Assembly: GCF_021631985.1 (NCBI RefSeq)
Contig: NZ_CP070225.1
Location: forward strand, 10,230,001-10,294,000
Source: Sandaracinus amylolyticus
GTDB taxonomy: Bacteria > Myxococcota_A > Polyangia > Polyangiales > Sandaracinaceae
Length of the DNA stretch: 64,000 nt
Reading direction: 5' to 3'
Shown here: positions 45,143-53,466 of the stretch, in pieces
How positions within the stretch are numbered: the first letter of the stretch is position 1
Layout: each line of letters opens with the position of its first letter
The notes under the pieces: model-generated
Database searches by the model: none
The model's input: only the letters and a program-made list of their open reading frames with translations
Told to the model about the DNA's origin: nothing
Position numbers and translations under genes: made by a program

Positions 45143-45519
45143 CCGATCCCTGTGATCGCGTCGTGATGATCGTCGAGGACGATCGCGACGTGCGCGAGCT
45201 CCTCGCCGAGATCGTCGAGGACGAGGGGTTCGCCACGCTCGCCGCGGCGAACGGGCGCGAGGCGCTCGACCTGCTCGAGGCGGCGAAGGCGGACGCGCTG
45301 CCCTGCGTGATCCTGCTCGACATCCTGATGCCGGTCGTCGACGGCTGGCAGTTCCGCGTGATGCAGGAGAGCGACGCGGTGCTCGCGGGCATCCCGGTCG
45401 TCGTGCTCTCCGCGCATGCCGACGGGCCGACCGCCGCGGAGCGCATGCGCGCGGCGGGGTTCGTGCGGAAGCCGGTCGATCTCGACGCGCTGCTCGACAT
45501 GATCCGCGACCACTGCTGA
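45139..45519 (+). CDS. Single-domain response regulator
   Basis: A 126-aa receiver: acidic pocket VMIVEDDRDVREL, phosphoacceptor LLDILMPVVDGWQ (Asp about 61), VVLSAHAD (Thr/Ser) and FVRKPVDLDAL (Lys). GTG 45139 overlaps the kinase stop; ATG 45166 would truncate the domain. It has no output domain and so acts by phosphotransfer or protein contact with the PAS kinase. A palindromic repeat starts in its stop codon. Confidence 0.9.
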   Translation: MTDPCDRVVMIVEDDRDVRELLAEIVEDEGFATLAAANGREALDLLEAAKADALPCVILLDILMPVVDGWQFRVMQESDAVLAGIPVVVLSAHADGPTAAERMRAAGFVRKPVDLDALLDMIRDHC

Positions 45520-45602
45520 GTCCTCACCGGAGTGCTCGTCCCGCACGGGCCGGACGGGCGCGCGCGAAGCGCGGTAGGAACGGGCGGGCGAGCCGATTCT
45601 CG
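45517..45602 (+). repeat. Palindromic terminator-like repeat, single copy
   Basis: The element begins with the response-regulator stop (TGAGTCC), continues GGAGTGCTCGTCCC, has an inner GCGCGC-gaa-GCGC hairpin and a right arm GGCGGGCGAGCC, and ends in GATTCTCG. Orientation matches the upstream plus-strand gene. Confidence 0.8.
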
Positions 45603-45640
45603 AGCGTCTTCGAGCTGCGCCCGCGCGCTCGCTCCTCGTC

Positions 45641-45646
45641 TACGAT
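45641..45646 (+). promoter_or_regulatory. TAnnnT -10-like box at the kinase gene
   Basis: TACGAT ends 7 nt before ATG 45654 and overlaps the alternative ATG 45645, so 45654 is the more likely (leaderless) start. Confidence 0.4.
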
Positions 45647-45653
45647 GATCGTG

Positions 45654-47408
45654 ATGGGCGGCGACGATCGTGACGGGGTGGTGTTCGACGATCCGACGTT
45701 CCTCGCGCGTTATGCGCCATCCGGGACGCTCGGCGCGGGATCGAGCGCGGAGGTGCAGCTCTGTCGCGACGAGCGCATCGGGCGCGACGTCGCGGTGAAG
45801 GTGCTGCGCGCCGATCAGAGCGAGGATCGCGACGCGCGCACGCGCTTCCTGCGCGAGGCGCGGCTGCAGGGGCGGCTCGAGCACCCGGGCGTGGTGCCGG
45901 TCTACGAGCTCGCCGACGCGGAGCGCGCGCGTCCGTGGTTCACGATGAAGCGCGTCCGCGGCATCACGCTCGAGGGGGTGATCGCCGGGCTCGTCGCGCG
46001 CGACCCCGACACCTGCGCGCGCTTCACGCGGGCGCGCCTGCTCGCCGCGTTCGTGCAGTGTTGTCGCACGATCGACTTCGCTCACGCGCAGAACGTCGTG
46101 CACCGCGATCTCTCGCCGCGGAACGTGATGCTCGGCGAGTTCGGCGAGGTGCACGTGCTCGACTGGGGCCTCGCGCGCCTCTCCGATCCCGGCGAGCGAA
46201 CGCGCGCGAACGAGGAGGACGACCTCTCCGAGACGCGGCCCGGCCAGGCGCTCGGCACGCCCGGCTACATGTCGCCCGAGCAAGCGCTGGGCGATCCCGA
46301 CGTCGGCCCCGAGGCCGACGTGTACGCGCTCGGCGTGATGCTCTTCGAGATGCTCGCGACGCGTCCCTTCAACCCGGGCAGCACCACGCGCGAGCGGCTC
46401 GATCTCACGATCCGCGGGATCGAGCCGAGCGTCGCGCTCGCGGGCGCGGAGCACGACGTGCCGCCCGAGCTCGCACGAGTGATCGCGGCCGCGACGCGGG
46501 CGCACCCCGGCGAGCGCACCCGCACCGCGCGCGCGCTCGCCGACGCGGTCGAGCGCTTCCTCGACGGCGATCGGGATCTCGCCGAGCGCACGCGTATGGC
46601 CGACGCGCTCGTGATCGAGGCCAAGGCCGCGCTCGCGCGCGACGACGGTGCGGCCGCGACGAGCCTGCTCGCGCGCGCGGTCGCGCTGGTGCCCAAGCAC
46701 GTCGAGGCGAGCACGCTGCTCTCGCGCCTCTTGCTCGAGCCGCCGCGCGAGGTGCCGCCCGAGGTGCACGAGCGGATGCTGCGCTGGGCCGAGGGTGCGT
46801 GGCGCGCCGCCGCGCGCACCGCGACGCTGCGCTACCTGTTCTGGTGCTCGTTCATCCCGGTGTGGATCGTGATGGGCTTCCGCGATCCGCCGGCTGCGAT
46901 CTTCGCGATCACGACGCTGATCGTGATGACGGGCGCGATGGGGCTCGTCGCCGCGGGCGCGATGCGCGGGATGCTCGGCGCCGTGGTGTCGTTCCTCGCG
47001 GGCACGATCTCGATCGCGGTGTTCACCCAGGTGTTCAGCCCGGTGCTCGTCGCGCCCACGCTGATGGCGACGCACCTGATCGTCTATTGCGCGTACGCCG
47101 CGCCGATCCAGCGCGCGATGCTGATCGCGGTCGCGCTCGCGGGCATGGGGATCCCGATCGTGCTCGAGGAGCTCGGCGTGCTCGCGCCGACGTTCGTCGT
47201 CGACGCCGAGGGCATCCACGTGCTGCCGCGCCTCGTGAATTTCGAGCCGCGCCTCACGTGGTGGCTCCTCGTGATGGGCGCGACGATCGCGGTCGGTGTG
47301 CCCGGCGTGATCGCGGGTCGCGTGCGCGACGCGCTCGTCGGATCGCAGCGTAAGCTGCTGCTCCACACGTGGCACCTCGAGGCGCTCCTGCCTCGCGACG
47401 AACGCTGA
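45654..47408 (+). CDS. Ser/Thr protein kinase with C-terminal membrane domain
   Basis: A 584-aa Hanks-type kinase. The catalytic domain (about residues 20-310) shows a Gly loop GTLGAGSSAEV, VAVKVLRA (Lys), EHPGVVPVYEL, VVHRDLSPRNVML, VLDWGLA (DWG in place of the usual DFG) and GTPGYMSPEQ. The C-terminal half has about six hydrophobic helices (FWCSFIPVWIVMGF; IFAITTLIVMTGAMGLVAAGA; GAVVSFLAGTISIAVFTQ; LMATHLIVYCAYA), so the kinase is anchored with its domain in the cytoplasm. DWG kinases of this type are common in myxobacteria. ATG 45654 is favoured over 45645. Confidence 0.92.
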   Translation: MGGDDRDGVVFDDPTFLARYAPSGTLGAGSSAEVQLCRDERIGRDVAVKVLRADQSEDRDARTRFLREARLQGRLEHPGVVPVYELADAERARPWFTMKRVRGITLEGVIAGLVARDPDTCARFTRARLLAAFVQCCRTIDFAHAQNVVHRDLSPRNVMLGEFGEVHVLDWGLARLSDPGERTRANEEDDLSETRPGQALGTPGYMSPEQALGDPDVGPEADVYALGVMLFEMLATRPFNPGSTTRERLDLTIRGIEPSVALAGAEHDVPPELARVIAAATRAHPGERTRTARALADAVERFLDGDRDLAERTRMADALVIEAKAALARDDGAAATSLLARAVALVPKHVEASTLLSRLLLEPPREVPPEVHERMLRWAEGAWRAAARTATLRYLFWCSFIPVWIVMGFRDPPAAIFAITTLIVMTGAMGLVAAGAMRGMLGAVVSFLAGTISIAVFTQVFSPVLVAPTLMATHLIVYCAYAAPIQRAMLIAVALAGMGIPIVLEELGVLAPTFVVDAEGIHVLPRLVNFEPRLTWWLLVMGATIAVGVPGVIAGRVRDALVGSQRKLLLHTWHLEALLPRDER

Positions 47409-47453
47409 TCACGGGTCGTGACAGCGCCTCGTCGCGGCCACAGATCGGCTCGA

Positions 47454-48227
47454 ATGACACGGACTGCGCTGGTCACCGGAGGCAATCGAGGCATCGGTCT
47501 CGAGGTCTGTCGCGGGCTCGCGGAGCGCGGCTTCCGCGTGCTGCTCGCGTCGCGCGATCGCGACGAGGGCGAGGCCGCGGCGCGCTCGTTGCGCGAGGGC
47601 GGTCACGACGTGCATGCGCGCGTGCTCGACGTCACCGACCGCGAGAGCATCGCCGCGCTCGTGTCGTCGATCGCGGGCGACACGCCGATCGACGTGCTGG
47701 TGAACAACGCGGGGACGTCGCTCGACGGGTTCGACTCGGAGGTGGTGCGACGCACCCTCGCGGTGAACCTCGAAGGCGTGATCGCGCTGACCGACGCGCT
47801 CTCGTCGCACCTCGCCGAGGACGCGCGCGTCGTGATGGTCTCGAGCGGGATGGGCGAGCTGCACGGGCTGCCGCCCGCGATCCTCGCGCGCTTCGAGCCA
47901 CCGCGGGATCGCGCGCACGTGCTCGCGGCGGTCGACGAGTTCGCGCGCGCAGTGCGGGCCGGACGAGAGCGCGACGAGGGTTGGCCCCGCTCGGCGTACC
48001 GCATCTCGAAGGTCGCGCTGAACGCGATGACGCGCGTCTACGCCGAGGCGCTGCGCGGGCGCGCGCGGGTCGTCGCGGTGTGCCCCGGATGGGTGCGCAC
48101 GCGCATGGGCGGTCCGGGCGCGAGCCGATCGCCGCGCGAGGGTGCGGCGGGGATCGTGTGGGCCGCGACGACGTCCGATCTCGAGACCGGACGCTTCTAT
48201 CGCGACGGCCGCACGATCCCGTGGTGA
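47454..48227 (+). CDS. Short-chain dehydrogenase/reductase (carbonyl reductase-like)
   Basis: A 257-aa SDR. It has the NAD(P) loop TGGNRGIG, an Arg after strand 2 (ASRDRD) suggesting NADP preference, NNAG (DVLVNNAGTSLDG), the catalytic Ser (VMVSSGMG) and YRISK (Tyr-x3-Lys). The roughly 40-residue insert before the Tyr and SAYRISKVALNAMTR resemble carbonyl reductase/menthol reductase types. Substrate unknown. It starts 45 bp after the kinase stop and may be co-transcribed. Confidence 0.9.
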   Translation: MTRTALVTGGNRGIGLEVCRGLAERGFRVLLASRDRDEGEAAARSLREGGHDVHARVLDVTDRESIAALVSSIAGDTPIDVLVNNAGTSLDGFDSEVVRRTLAVNLEGVIALTDALSSHLAEDARVVMVSSGMGELHGLPPAILARFEPPRDRAHVLAAVDEFARAVRAGRERDEGWPRSAYRISKVALNAMTRVYAEALRGRARVVAVCPGWVRTRMGGPGASRSPREGAAGIVWAATTSDLETGRFYRDGRTIPW

Positions 48228-48237
48228 CGCCTCGAGG

Positions 48238-48333
48238 GCTTTCGAAAGATCGGCTCGCCCGCTGGTCCCTACCGTCCGCGCGCGAAGCGCGCCCGCGTCC
48301 GGGATCAGCGGGACGAGCACTCCGGAGAGCTCA
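48238..48333 (-). repeat. Palindromic terminator-like repeat, single copy
   Basis: Read leftward: TGAGCTC (stop codon of the lipoprotein), GGAGTGCTCGTCCC, inner GCGCGCttcGCGCGC, GGGACC-AGCGGGCGAGCC and GATCTTTCG. It is divergent in several positions but keeps the pairing. Confidence 0.8.
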
Positions 48334-48648
48334 GCTCGGGCAGCAGACCGAGCCCTCGATGCCGGAGGGCACGTTGCCGATCGGCGCGCCGCCGCTCGGG
48401 CACACGTAGTCGGGGCGGAGGGTCGCGCCGTCGCCGATGTCGCCGACGACGGTGCCACCCTGCGCGGTGCACTCGTCGGGCGTGAGCAGCGCGCGCTCGG
48501 TCGCGCCGGAGCCGGGCTCGGTCTGGCTCTCACCCGCGGGCTCGTTGCCGGTGGTCTCACCGCCGGTCGTCGACTCCTGCGACGACGACGAGCCCCCACC
48601 ACAGCCGATCACCAACACGAGCGCGAGCATGGAGAAGTGCGTACGCAT
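48331..48648 (-). CDS. Small Ser/Gly-rich lipoprotein
   Basis: A 105-aa product with lipobox LVIGC (Cys about 16), a Ser/Thr/Gly/Glu-rich linker and a compact C-terminal Cys motif (TPDECTAQGGTVVGD, YVCPSGG, GSVCCPS). The Cys pattern suggests a small disulfide domain outside the cell. Similar single-copy lipoproteins occur across Sandaracinaceae-type genomes, function unknown. It is 41 bp after the PEP synthase stop on the same strand. Confidence 0.7.
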   Translation of the reverse strand: MRTHFSMLALVLVIGCGGGSSSSQESTTGGETTGNEPAGESQTEPGSGATERALLTPDECTAQGGTVVGDIGDGATLRPDYVCPSGGAPIGNVPSGIEGSVCCPS

Positions 48649-48689
48649 ATGGCGCGCATGATAGACGCGACCCGTGCTCGCGCGAGAAA

Positions 48690-51086
48690 TCAGCGGCGCG
48701 ATGCGTCGAGCATCATCTTCCGCTCGGCGCGACCGATCGCGGCGCGCGTCGCGAAGAGCGCGTCGGGGGTCACGCTGATCGAGTCGATCCCGAAGCGCAC
48801 GAGGTGCGACGCGTAGTCGGGGTACGTCGAAGGCGCCTGCCCGCACAGCGAGCTCGTCAGCCCGCACGCGCGCGCCGCGTCGACGATGCGGCGGATCGTG
48901 TCGAGCACCGCCTCGTCGCGCTCGTCGAAGATCTCGGCGCACACCGCCGAGTCGCGATCGACGCCGAGCACGAGCTGCGTGAGATCGTTGCTCCCGATCG
49001 ACACGCCGTCGATGCCGAGCTTCGCGTACTCGGGGATGCGGAACACGACCGAGGGCACCTCGGCCATGACCCACTTCTTCAAGCCGCGCTGGCGTCCGAG
49101 CGCGTGCTTCGCGATGCGCTCGAGCACCGCCTCGAGCTCCCACGGCGTGCGCACGAACGGGATCATCACGTGCACGTTGGGCTGCTGCTCGCGGACCTGC
49201 GCGAGCACGTCGAGCTCGAGCCCGAAGATCGACGCGTCCTTCACGTACCGGAACGCGCCGCGGTACCCGATCATCGGGTTCTCCTCGTGCGGCTCCCAGT
49301 CCTTGCCGCCGCGCAGCGCGCGGAACTCGTTCGTGCGGAAGTCGTAGGTGCGATAGACGACCGGCCGCGAGCCGAACGCGCGCGCGATGCGCAGCACGCT
49401 CTCGCGCATGCGCGCGACCACCTCGCGGCTGCGACCTTCTTCGATCAGCGTGCGCGGGTGCGCGCCGTCGAGCGCCTCGACGAGCATCGACTCCGCGCGC
49501 AGCAGGCCCACTCCGTCGATCGGCGCCGCCGCGATCTCCTCGATCCCCTCGGGCGAGTGCACGTTCACGTAGAGGCTCGTCGCGAGCGGCTCGACCGCCG
49601 CGACCGCGAAGAGCTCGCCACGCGTGCTGACCATCCGATCGGCCGCGCCGCCCACCTGCGCGAACGGCGAGAGCGGCGCCGGCCCCGCTTCGATCACCGG
49701 CTCGCGCGGGCCGGGCGTCGCGATCGCGCTCGCCCCGACGATCTCGCCCGCGAGCACGCGACCCGCGTTGCCGTCGACCGTCACGACCTCGCCGTCGCGC
49801 AGGAAGCGCGTCGCGTCGCGGGTGCCGACGACGCACGGGATGCGCAGCTCGCGGCTCACGATCGCGGCGTGGCAGGTGACGCCGCCGGCGTCGGTGACGA
49901 TCGCGCCCGCACGACGCAGCGCGGGCATCCAGTCGGGGCTCGTCATCGCCGCGACGAGGATCTCGCCCTTCTCGAGCAAGTGGCCCTGCTCGGCCGACGC
50001 GAGGATGCGAACCCGCCCGCTGCGCCGCCCCGGTGACGCGCCGAGCCCGCGCAGGAGCGGCGCCCCCGATCCGCGATCCTCGGTGCCTCCGCGCGCGTGC
50101 TCGAGCGCCGTGATCGGACGCGACTGCACGATCCAGATGCGCCCGTCGGCGATCGCCCACTCGATGTCCTGCGGCTTCGCGTAGTGCTGCTCGATGCGCG
50201 CACCGAGCCTCGCGAGCGCTTGCAGCTCGCGGTCGTCGAGCGCGCGACGGCGCCTCCGCTCGGGCTCGACCTCGCGCCGCACGTTCCCGACGATCTCCGT
50301 CGCCTTGGTGCCGGTCCGCGCGCTCAGGATCGCGCCGCTCGACTTCTCGACGACGTAGGTGTCGGGCTCGACCATGCCGCCGACCACGACCTCACCGAGG
50401 CCCCACGACGCTTCGATCACGACGTGATCGCGCTCGCCGGTCGCGGGGTCCGCGGTGAACATCACGCCCGCGCGCTCGCTCTCGACGAGCCGCTGCACGA
50501 CGACGGCGATCGCGGGCTCCTCGGTCAGGCCCTGCGCGGCGCGATACGCGACCACGCGACGCCCCCACAGCGACTGCCAGCAGCGCTGCACCGCGTCGAC
50601 CACCGCGGCATCGCCCGCGACGCCGGTGAACGTCTCGTTCATCCCCGCGAACGACGTGCCCGCGGTGTCCTCCATCGTCGCGGAAGACCGGACCGCGACG
50701 CGCGTCGTGGGATCGCCGAGCGAGCGGTACGCGCGCACGATCGCGGCGCGCAGCGCGTCGGGCAGGCCGGCCTTGGCGACCATCGCGCGCGCCTCGTCGG
50801 AGGCTGCCGCGAGCGCGCCGGCGTCGTCGGGATCGATGCTCGTCGCCCGCTCGATCAGCGCGCGACGTACGCCGGCCTTCGACATCGCGTCGAGGTAGGC
50901 CTGCGCGGTGACGACGAAGCCGGGAGGGACGTCGATGCCCGCGGCGCGCAGCTCGCCCAGGTTGGCGCCCTTGCCCCCCGCGATGCGCACGTCCGCCACG
51001 CGCAACCGCGAGATGTCGCGCACCGCCTCGTCCTGCTCGCGCCGGCGCTCTCCGTCCTCTCGGCGTTCGATCTCGGGCTCGCGCAT
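48690..51086 (-). CDS. ppsA: Phosphoenolpyruvate synthase
   Basis: A 798-aa enzyme converting pyruvate + ATP to PEP + AMP + Pi, for gluconeogenesis. The nucleotide-binding domain opens with GGKGANLGELRAAGIDVPPGF and has VRSSATMEDTAGTSFAGMNETF. The swivelling domain carries the phospho-His loop GGVTCHAAIVSRELRIPCVVG (His about 411). The PEP/pyruvate TIM barrel ends with IGSNDLTQLVLGVDRDS and the catalytic Cys in SLCGQAPS. Length is normal. ATG 51086 lies 6 nt after a TACGTC box on the minus strand. The gene is divergent from an SDR gene. Confidence 0.95.
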   Translation of the reverse strand: MREPEIERREDGERRREQDEAVRDISRLRVADVRIAGGKGANLGELRAAGIDVPPGFVVTAQAYLDAMSKAGVRRALIERATSIDPDDAGALAAASDEARAMVAKAGLPDALRAAIVRAYRSLGDPTTRVAVRSSATMEDTAGTSFAGMNETFTGVAGDAAVVDAVQRCWQSLWGRRVVAYRAAQGLTEEPAIAVVVQRLVESERAGVMFTADPATGERDHVVIEASWGLGEVVVGGMVEPDTYVVEKSSGAILSARTGTKATEIVGNVRREVEPERRRRRALDDRELQALARLGARIEQHYAKPQDIEWAIADGRIWIVQSRPITALEHARGGTEDRGSGAPLLRGLGASPGRRSGRVRILASAEQGHLLEKGEILVAAMTSPDWMPALRRAGAIVTDAGGVTCHAAIVSRELRIPCVVGTRDATRFLRDGEVVTVDGNAGRVLAGEIVGASAIATPGPREPVIEAGPAPLSPFAQVGGAADRMVSTRGELFAVAAVEPLATSLYVNVHSPEGIEEIAAAPIDGVGLLRAESMLVEALDGAHPRTLIEEGRSREVVARMRESVLRIARAFGSRPVVYRTYDFRTNEFRALRGGKDWEPHEENPMIGYRGAFRYVKDASIFGLELDVLAQVREQQPNVHVMIPFVRTPWELEAVLERIAKHALGRQRGLKKWVMAEVPSVVFRIPEYAKLGIDGVSIGSNDLTQLVLGVDRDSAVCAEIFDERDEAVLDTIRRIVDAARACGLTSSLCGQAPSTYPDYASHLVRFGIDSISVTPDALFATRAAIGRAERKMMLDASRR

Positions 51087-51169
51087 ACGTTCGACGTAGG
51101 CGCGGCCGCTGCGTTGGCGAGATCCACGCTTGCCCGCGCGATGCCCGTGCGTAGCTGCGCGGAGCGAAC

Positions 51170-51952
51170 ATGGGAAAGCTCGACGGCAAGATCTCCATCG
51201 TCACCGGCGCGGCCGGAGGCATCGGCGCCGCGACCGCGGCGCGCTTCGTCCGAGAGGGCGCATCGGTGATGCTCGTCGATCGCGACGACGCGGCGCTCGC
51301 CGAGGTCGCGCGCGCGATCGGCGGTGATCGCGTGGCGTACGTCGCGGCCGACGTCTCGGATCCCGATCACGCGCGGCGCTACGTCGACGCGACGGTGCAG
51401 CGCTTCGGCGGGATCGACGTGCTCTTCGCGAACGCGGGGATCGAGGGGCGCGTCGCGCCGCTCACCGAGTACCCGGTCGCCGACTTCGATCGTGTGCTCG
51501 CGGTGAACGTGCGCGGCGTGTTCCTCGGGATCCAGCACGCGGCACCGCACATCGCGCTGCGTTCTCGGGGGCAGGGCGGCGGCGGGAGCATCGTGATCAC
51601 GTCGTCGGTCGCAGGCGTGGTCGGCTCACGCGGCCTGTGCGCGTACATCGCGAGCAAGCACGCCGTGATCGGGCTGATGAAGACGGCGGCGTGCGAGCTC
51701 GCGCCGCTCAACATCCGGGTCAACACGGTGAACCCCGGGCCGATCGAGAACCGGATGATGCGCTCGATCGAAGATCAGGCCGCGCCGGGGCACGGCGACG
51801 ACGTGAAGAAGGGCTTCCTCGGGATGGTGCCGCTCGGCCGCTACGGCACGAACGAGGAGATCGCGAACGTCGCGCTCTTCCTCGCGAGCGCGGAGTCGTC
51901 GTACTGCACCGGCGCGGTGTTCCTCGCCGACGGCGGCTTCGTCGCGCAGTGA
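51170..51952 (+). CDS. Short-chain dehydrogenase/reductase (FabG-like)
   Basis: A 260-aa SDR with TGAAGGIG, LVDRDDA (NAD-type Asp), DVLFANAG (NAG), Ser in VITSSVAGVVGS and YIASKHAV (Tyr-x3-Lys). The Asp after strand 2 indicates NAD(H) as cofactor. It is likely a soluble oxidoreductase acting on alcohols or ketones of unknown identity. Start ATG 51170 has ggagcg upstream. No operon partner is apparent. Confidence 0.9.
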   Translation: MGKLDGKISIVTGAAGGIGAATAARFVREGASVMLVDRDDAALAEVARAIGGDRVAYVAADVSDPDHARRYVDATVQRFGGIDVLFANAGIEGRVAPLTEYPVADFDRVLAVNVRGVFLGIQHAAPHIALRSRGQGGGGSIVITSSVAGVVGSRGLCAYIASKHAVIGLMKTAACELAPLNIRVNTVNPGPIENRMMRSIEDQAAPGHGDDVKKGFLGMVPLGRYGTNEEIANVALFLASAESSYCTGAVFLADGGFVAQ

Positions 51953-51992
51953 ACGGGAATGCGAGCGCGGTGTGGAGGCGTCGTGGGCTCCG

Positions 51993-52760
51993 ATGCCTGC
52001 ACGTCTCCGGCTCGCGATCGTGATCCTGCTCTGCGCTGCGCCAGCGGCTGCGCAGGGGCCCGAAGCGCCGCTGTCGATCGCGGCGCCCTGGAGCGATGTG
52101 CGCATCACGCGCGTGACGGTGCGCGCGCCCGACGGCACGATCGTCGAGGAGCAGGCGTGCACACCGACGTCGGACGCGCCGTGTCGTCAGACGCGCTCGT
52201 ACTGGCGCGGAGAGGGCGAGTACACGATCGCGGTCGAGACTTCGGAGCGGACGCGTCTCGAGCGCTCGTTCGTCGCGACGGGTGAAGAGGTCGCGGTCGT
52301 GTTGCGCACGGGTCACGTGTACTACGACGACCCGGTGGAGCTGCTCGTGACGGTGGCGCGCTTCGATCCGGGCATCCACATCGAGCGCGCCACGTGGACG
52401 CTCGTGAACGACTCAGGGCGATGGCTCGTGCTCCGTGGCCAGGACCAGGGCATCCCCGGCTGGCAGGCCGATCGTCGCAGTGATCCGTGGTCGATCGTCT
52501 ACGACTGGATCCCCTACGGCCCGTGCCCGAGCGGTCGATTCGAGGTCGAGGTCCCGCCCGGGGCGCGTCATTCCCTCGACCGAAGCGCGGTCGGCGTGTG
52601 GCACGACCCTGCCGACACGTTCCTGCTGCGCATCGCGGACGCGGGCGACGACACCCGCGGCGTATCGAACGAGTGGGTGGTGCCGATCGCGGTCGCGATC
52701 AGCCGCGCCGTCCCCGAAACGGCGGGGCGACGGCCGATGGCGTCTCTTCGCGCTCGGTGA
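51993..52760 (+). CDS. Secreted beta-rich hypothetical protein
   Basis: A 255-aa product with signal peptide (LAIVILLCAAPAAAQ) and two Ig-like beta domains: VRITRVTVRAPDGTIVEE and DPVELLVTVARFDPGIHIERATWTLVND, then a Cys-containing turn (YGPCPSGRFEVEVPPGARH) and WHDPADTFLLRIADAG. I recognise no family. It ends inside the WYL gene opposite (62-bp convergent overlap), so the two genes may interfere with each other's 3' ends. Confidence 0.7.
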   Translation: MPARLRLAIVILLCAAPAAAQGPEAPLSIAAPWSDVRITRVTVRAPDGTIVEEQACTPTSDAPCRQTRSYWRGEGEYTIAVETSERTRLERSFVATGEEVAVVLRTGHVYYDDPVELLVTVARFDPGIHIERATWTLVNDSGRWLVLRGQDQGIPGWQADRRSDPWSIVYDWIPYGPCPSGRFEVEVPPGARHSLDRSAVGVWHDPADTFLLRIADAGDDTRGVSNEWVVPIAVAISRAVPETAGRRPMASLRAR

Positions 52761-53385
52761 CCACCTCCGCGCGCGCGATGCGGTGCAGGCGCAGCTGGCG
52801 CGCTTCGTTCTTGTCGAGGTCGATGCAATTGAGCAGCGTCTCGCCGCGCTCGAGCACGACGCTCTCGATGCGCACGACGCGCTCGGTCTCGAGGTGCTCG
52901 CGGCTCACGTAGACGATGCGCAACGCGCGGTTCTCGAAGAACGCGCGCTCGAGCGCGGCGCGCACCTTGTCGTCGCTCGGCTGCGCGGGGACGCCGACGA
53001 ACTTCACGGTCTCGAGGAGCTGCTCGAGCTGTCGCTGGGTCGCGGTGGGGAGCGCGCCGCGCACCTTGTCGAGCGCGCTGTGCAGCGTCGTGGTGAACGG
53101 CAGCACGCGCATGTCGGTGGCCCAGCGTCCGAGCGCGAGCAGCAGCGTCGCCTCGCGCGCCGTGAAGTTCACCGGCGGCAGCGCGTAGGTGCGATCGAGC
53201 GCGTACCCGCCGCCGCGACCGCGATCCGAGTGCAGCGGGAGCGACGCTTCGCGCAGCGCGTCGAGGTCGCGATAGATGGTGCGCACGCTGACGCCGAACC
53301 GCTCGGCGAGGAGCTCGGCAGTGACGCCGGTGCGGCGCGCCCGGAGCGCTTCGGCGATGGCGAAGAGCCGTTCGGTGCGGGTCAC
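52699..53385 (-). CDS. YafY/WYL-type transcriptional regulator
   Basis: A 228-aa regulator: an N-terminal DeoR-type HTH (ALRARRTGVTAELLAERFGVSVRTIYRDLDAL) followed by a WYL sensing domain with RALRIVYVSREHLETERVVRIE (WYL-like position I-x-Y) and RQLRLHRIARAEVV. This family senses small ligands or nucleic acids. The upstream region has a TGACAG-N5-TGACAG repeat that recurs at the GST/unknown divergent promoter, so it may autoregulate and control those genes. It starts with GTG 53385. Confidence 0.88.
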   Translation of the reverse strand: MTRTERLFAIAEALRARRTGVTAELLAERFGVSVRTIYRDLDALREASLPLHSDRGRGGGYALDRTYALPPVNFTAREATLLLALGRWATDMRVLPFTTTLHSALDKVRGALPTATQRQLEQLLETVKFVGVPAQPSDDKVRAALERAFFENRALRIVYVSREHLETERVVRIESVVLERGETLLNCIDLDKNEARQLRLHRIARAEVVTEREETPSAVAPPFRGRRG

Positions 53386-53399
53386 GAGGAGAGCAAAGC

Positions 53400-53416
53400 T
53401 GACAGAATCATGACAG
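53400..53416. promoter_or_regulatory. TGACAG-N5-TGACAG operator candidate (WYL gene)
   Basis: Two direct copies start 11 bp apart (one helical turn). They lie 14-31 bp before the WYL start codon and overlap its expected promoter. A matching pair with the same spacing is found at 56093. Confidence 0.55.
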
Positions 53417-53466
53417 CACCGCCAGAGGCGTGGCTCGGCCCGACGCGCCGGGGCGCGACGGCGTGC

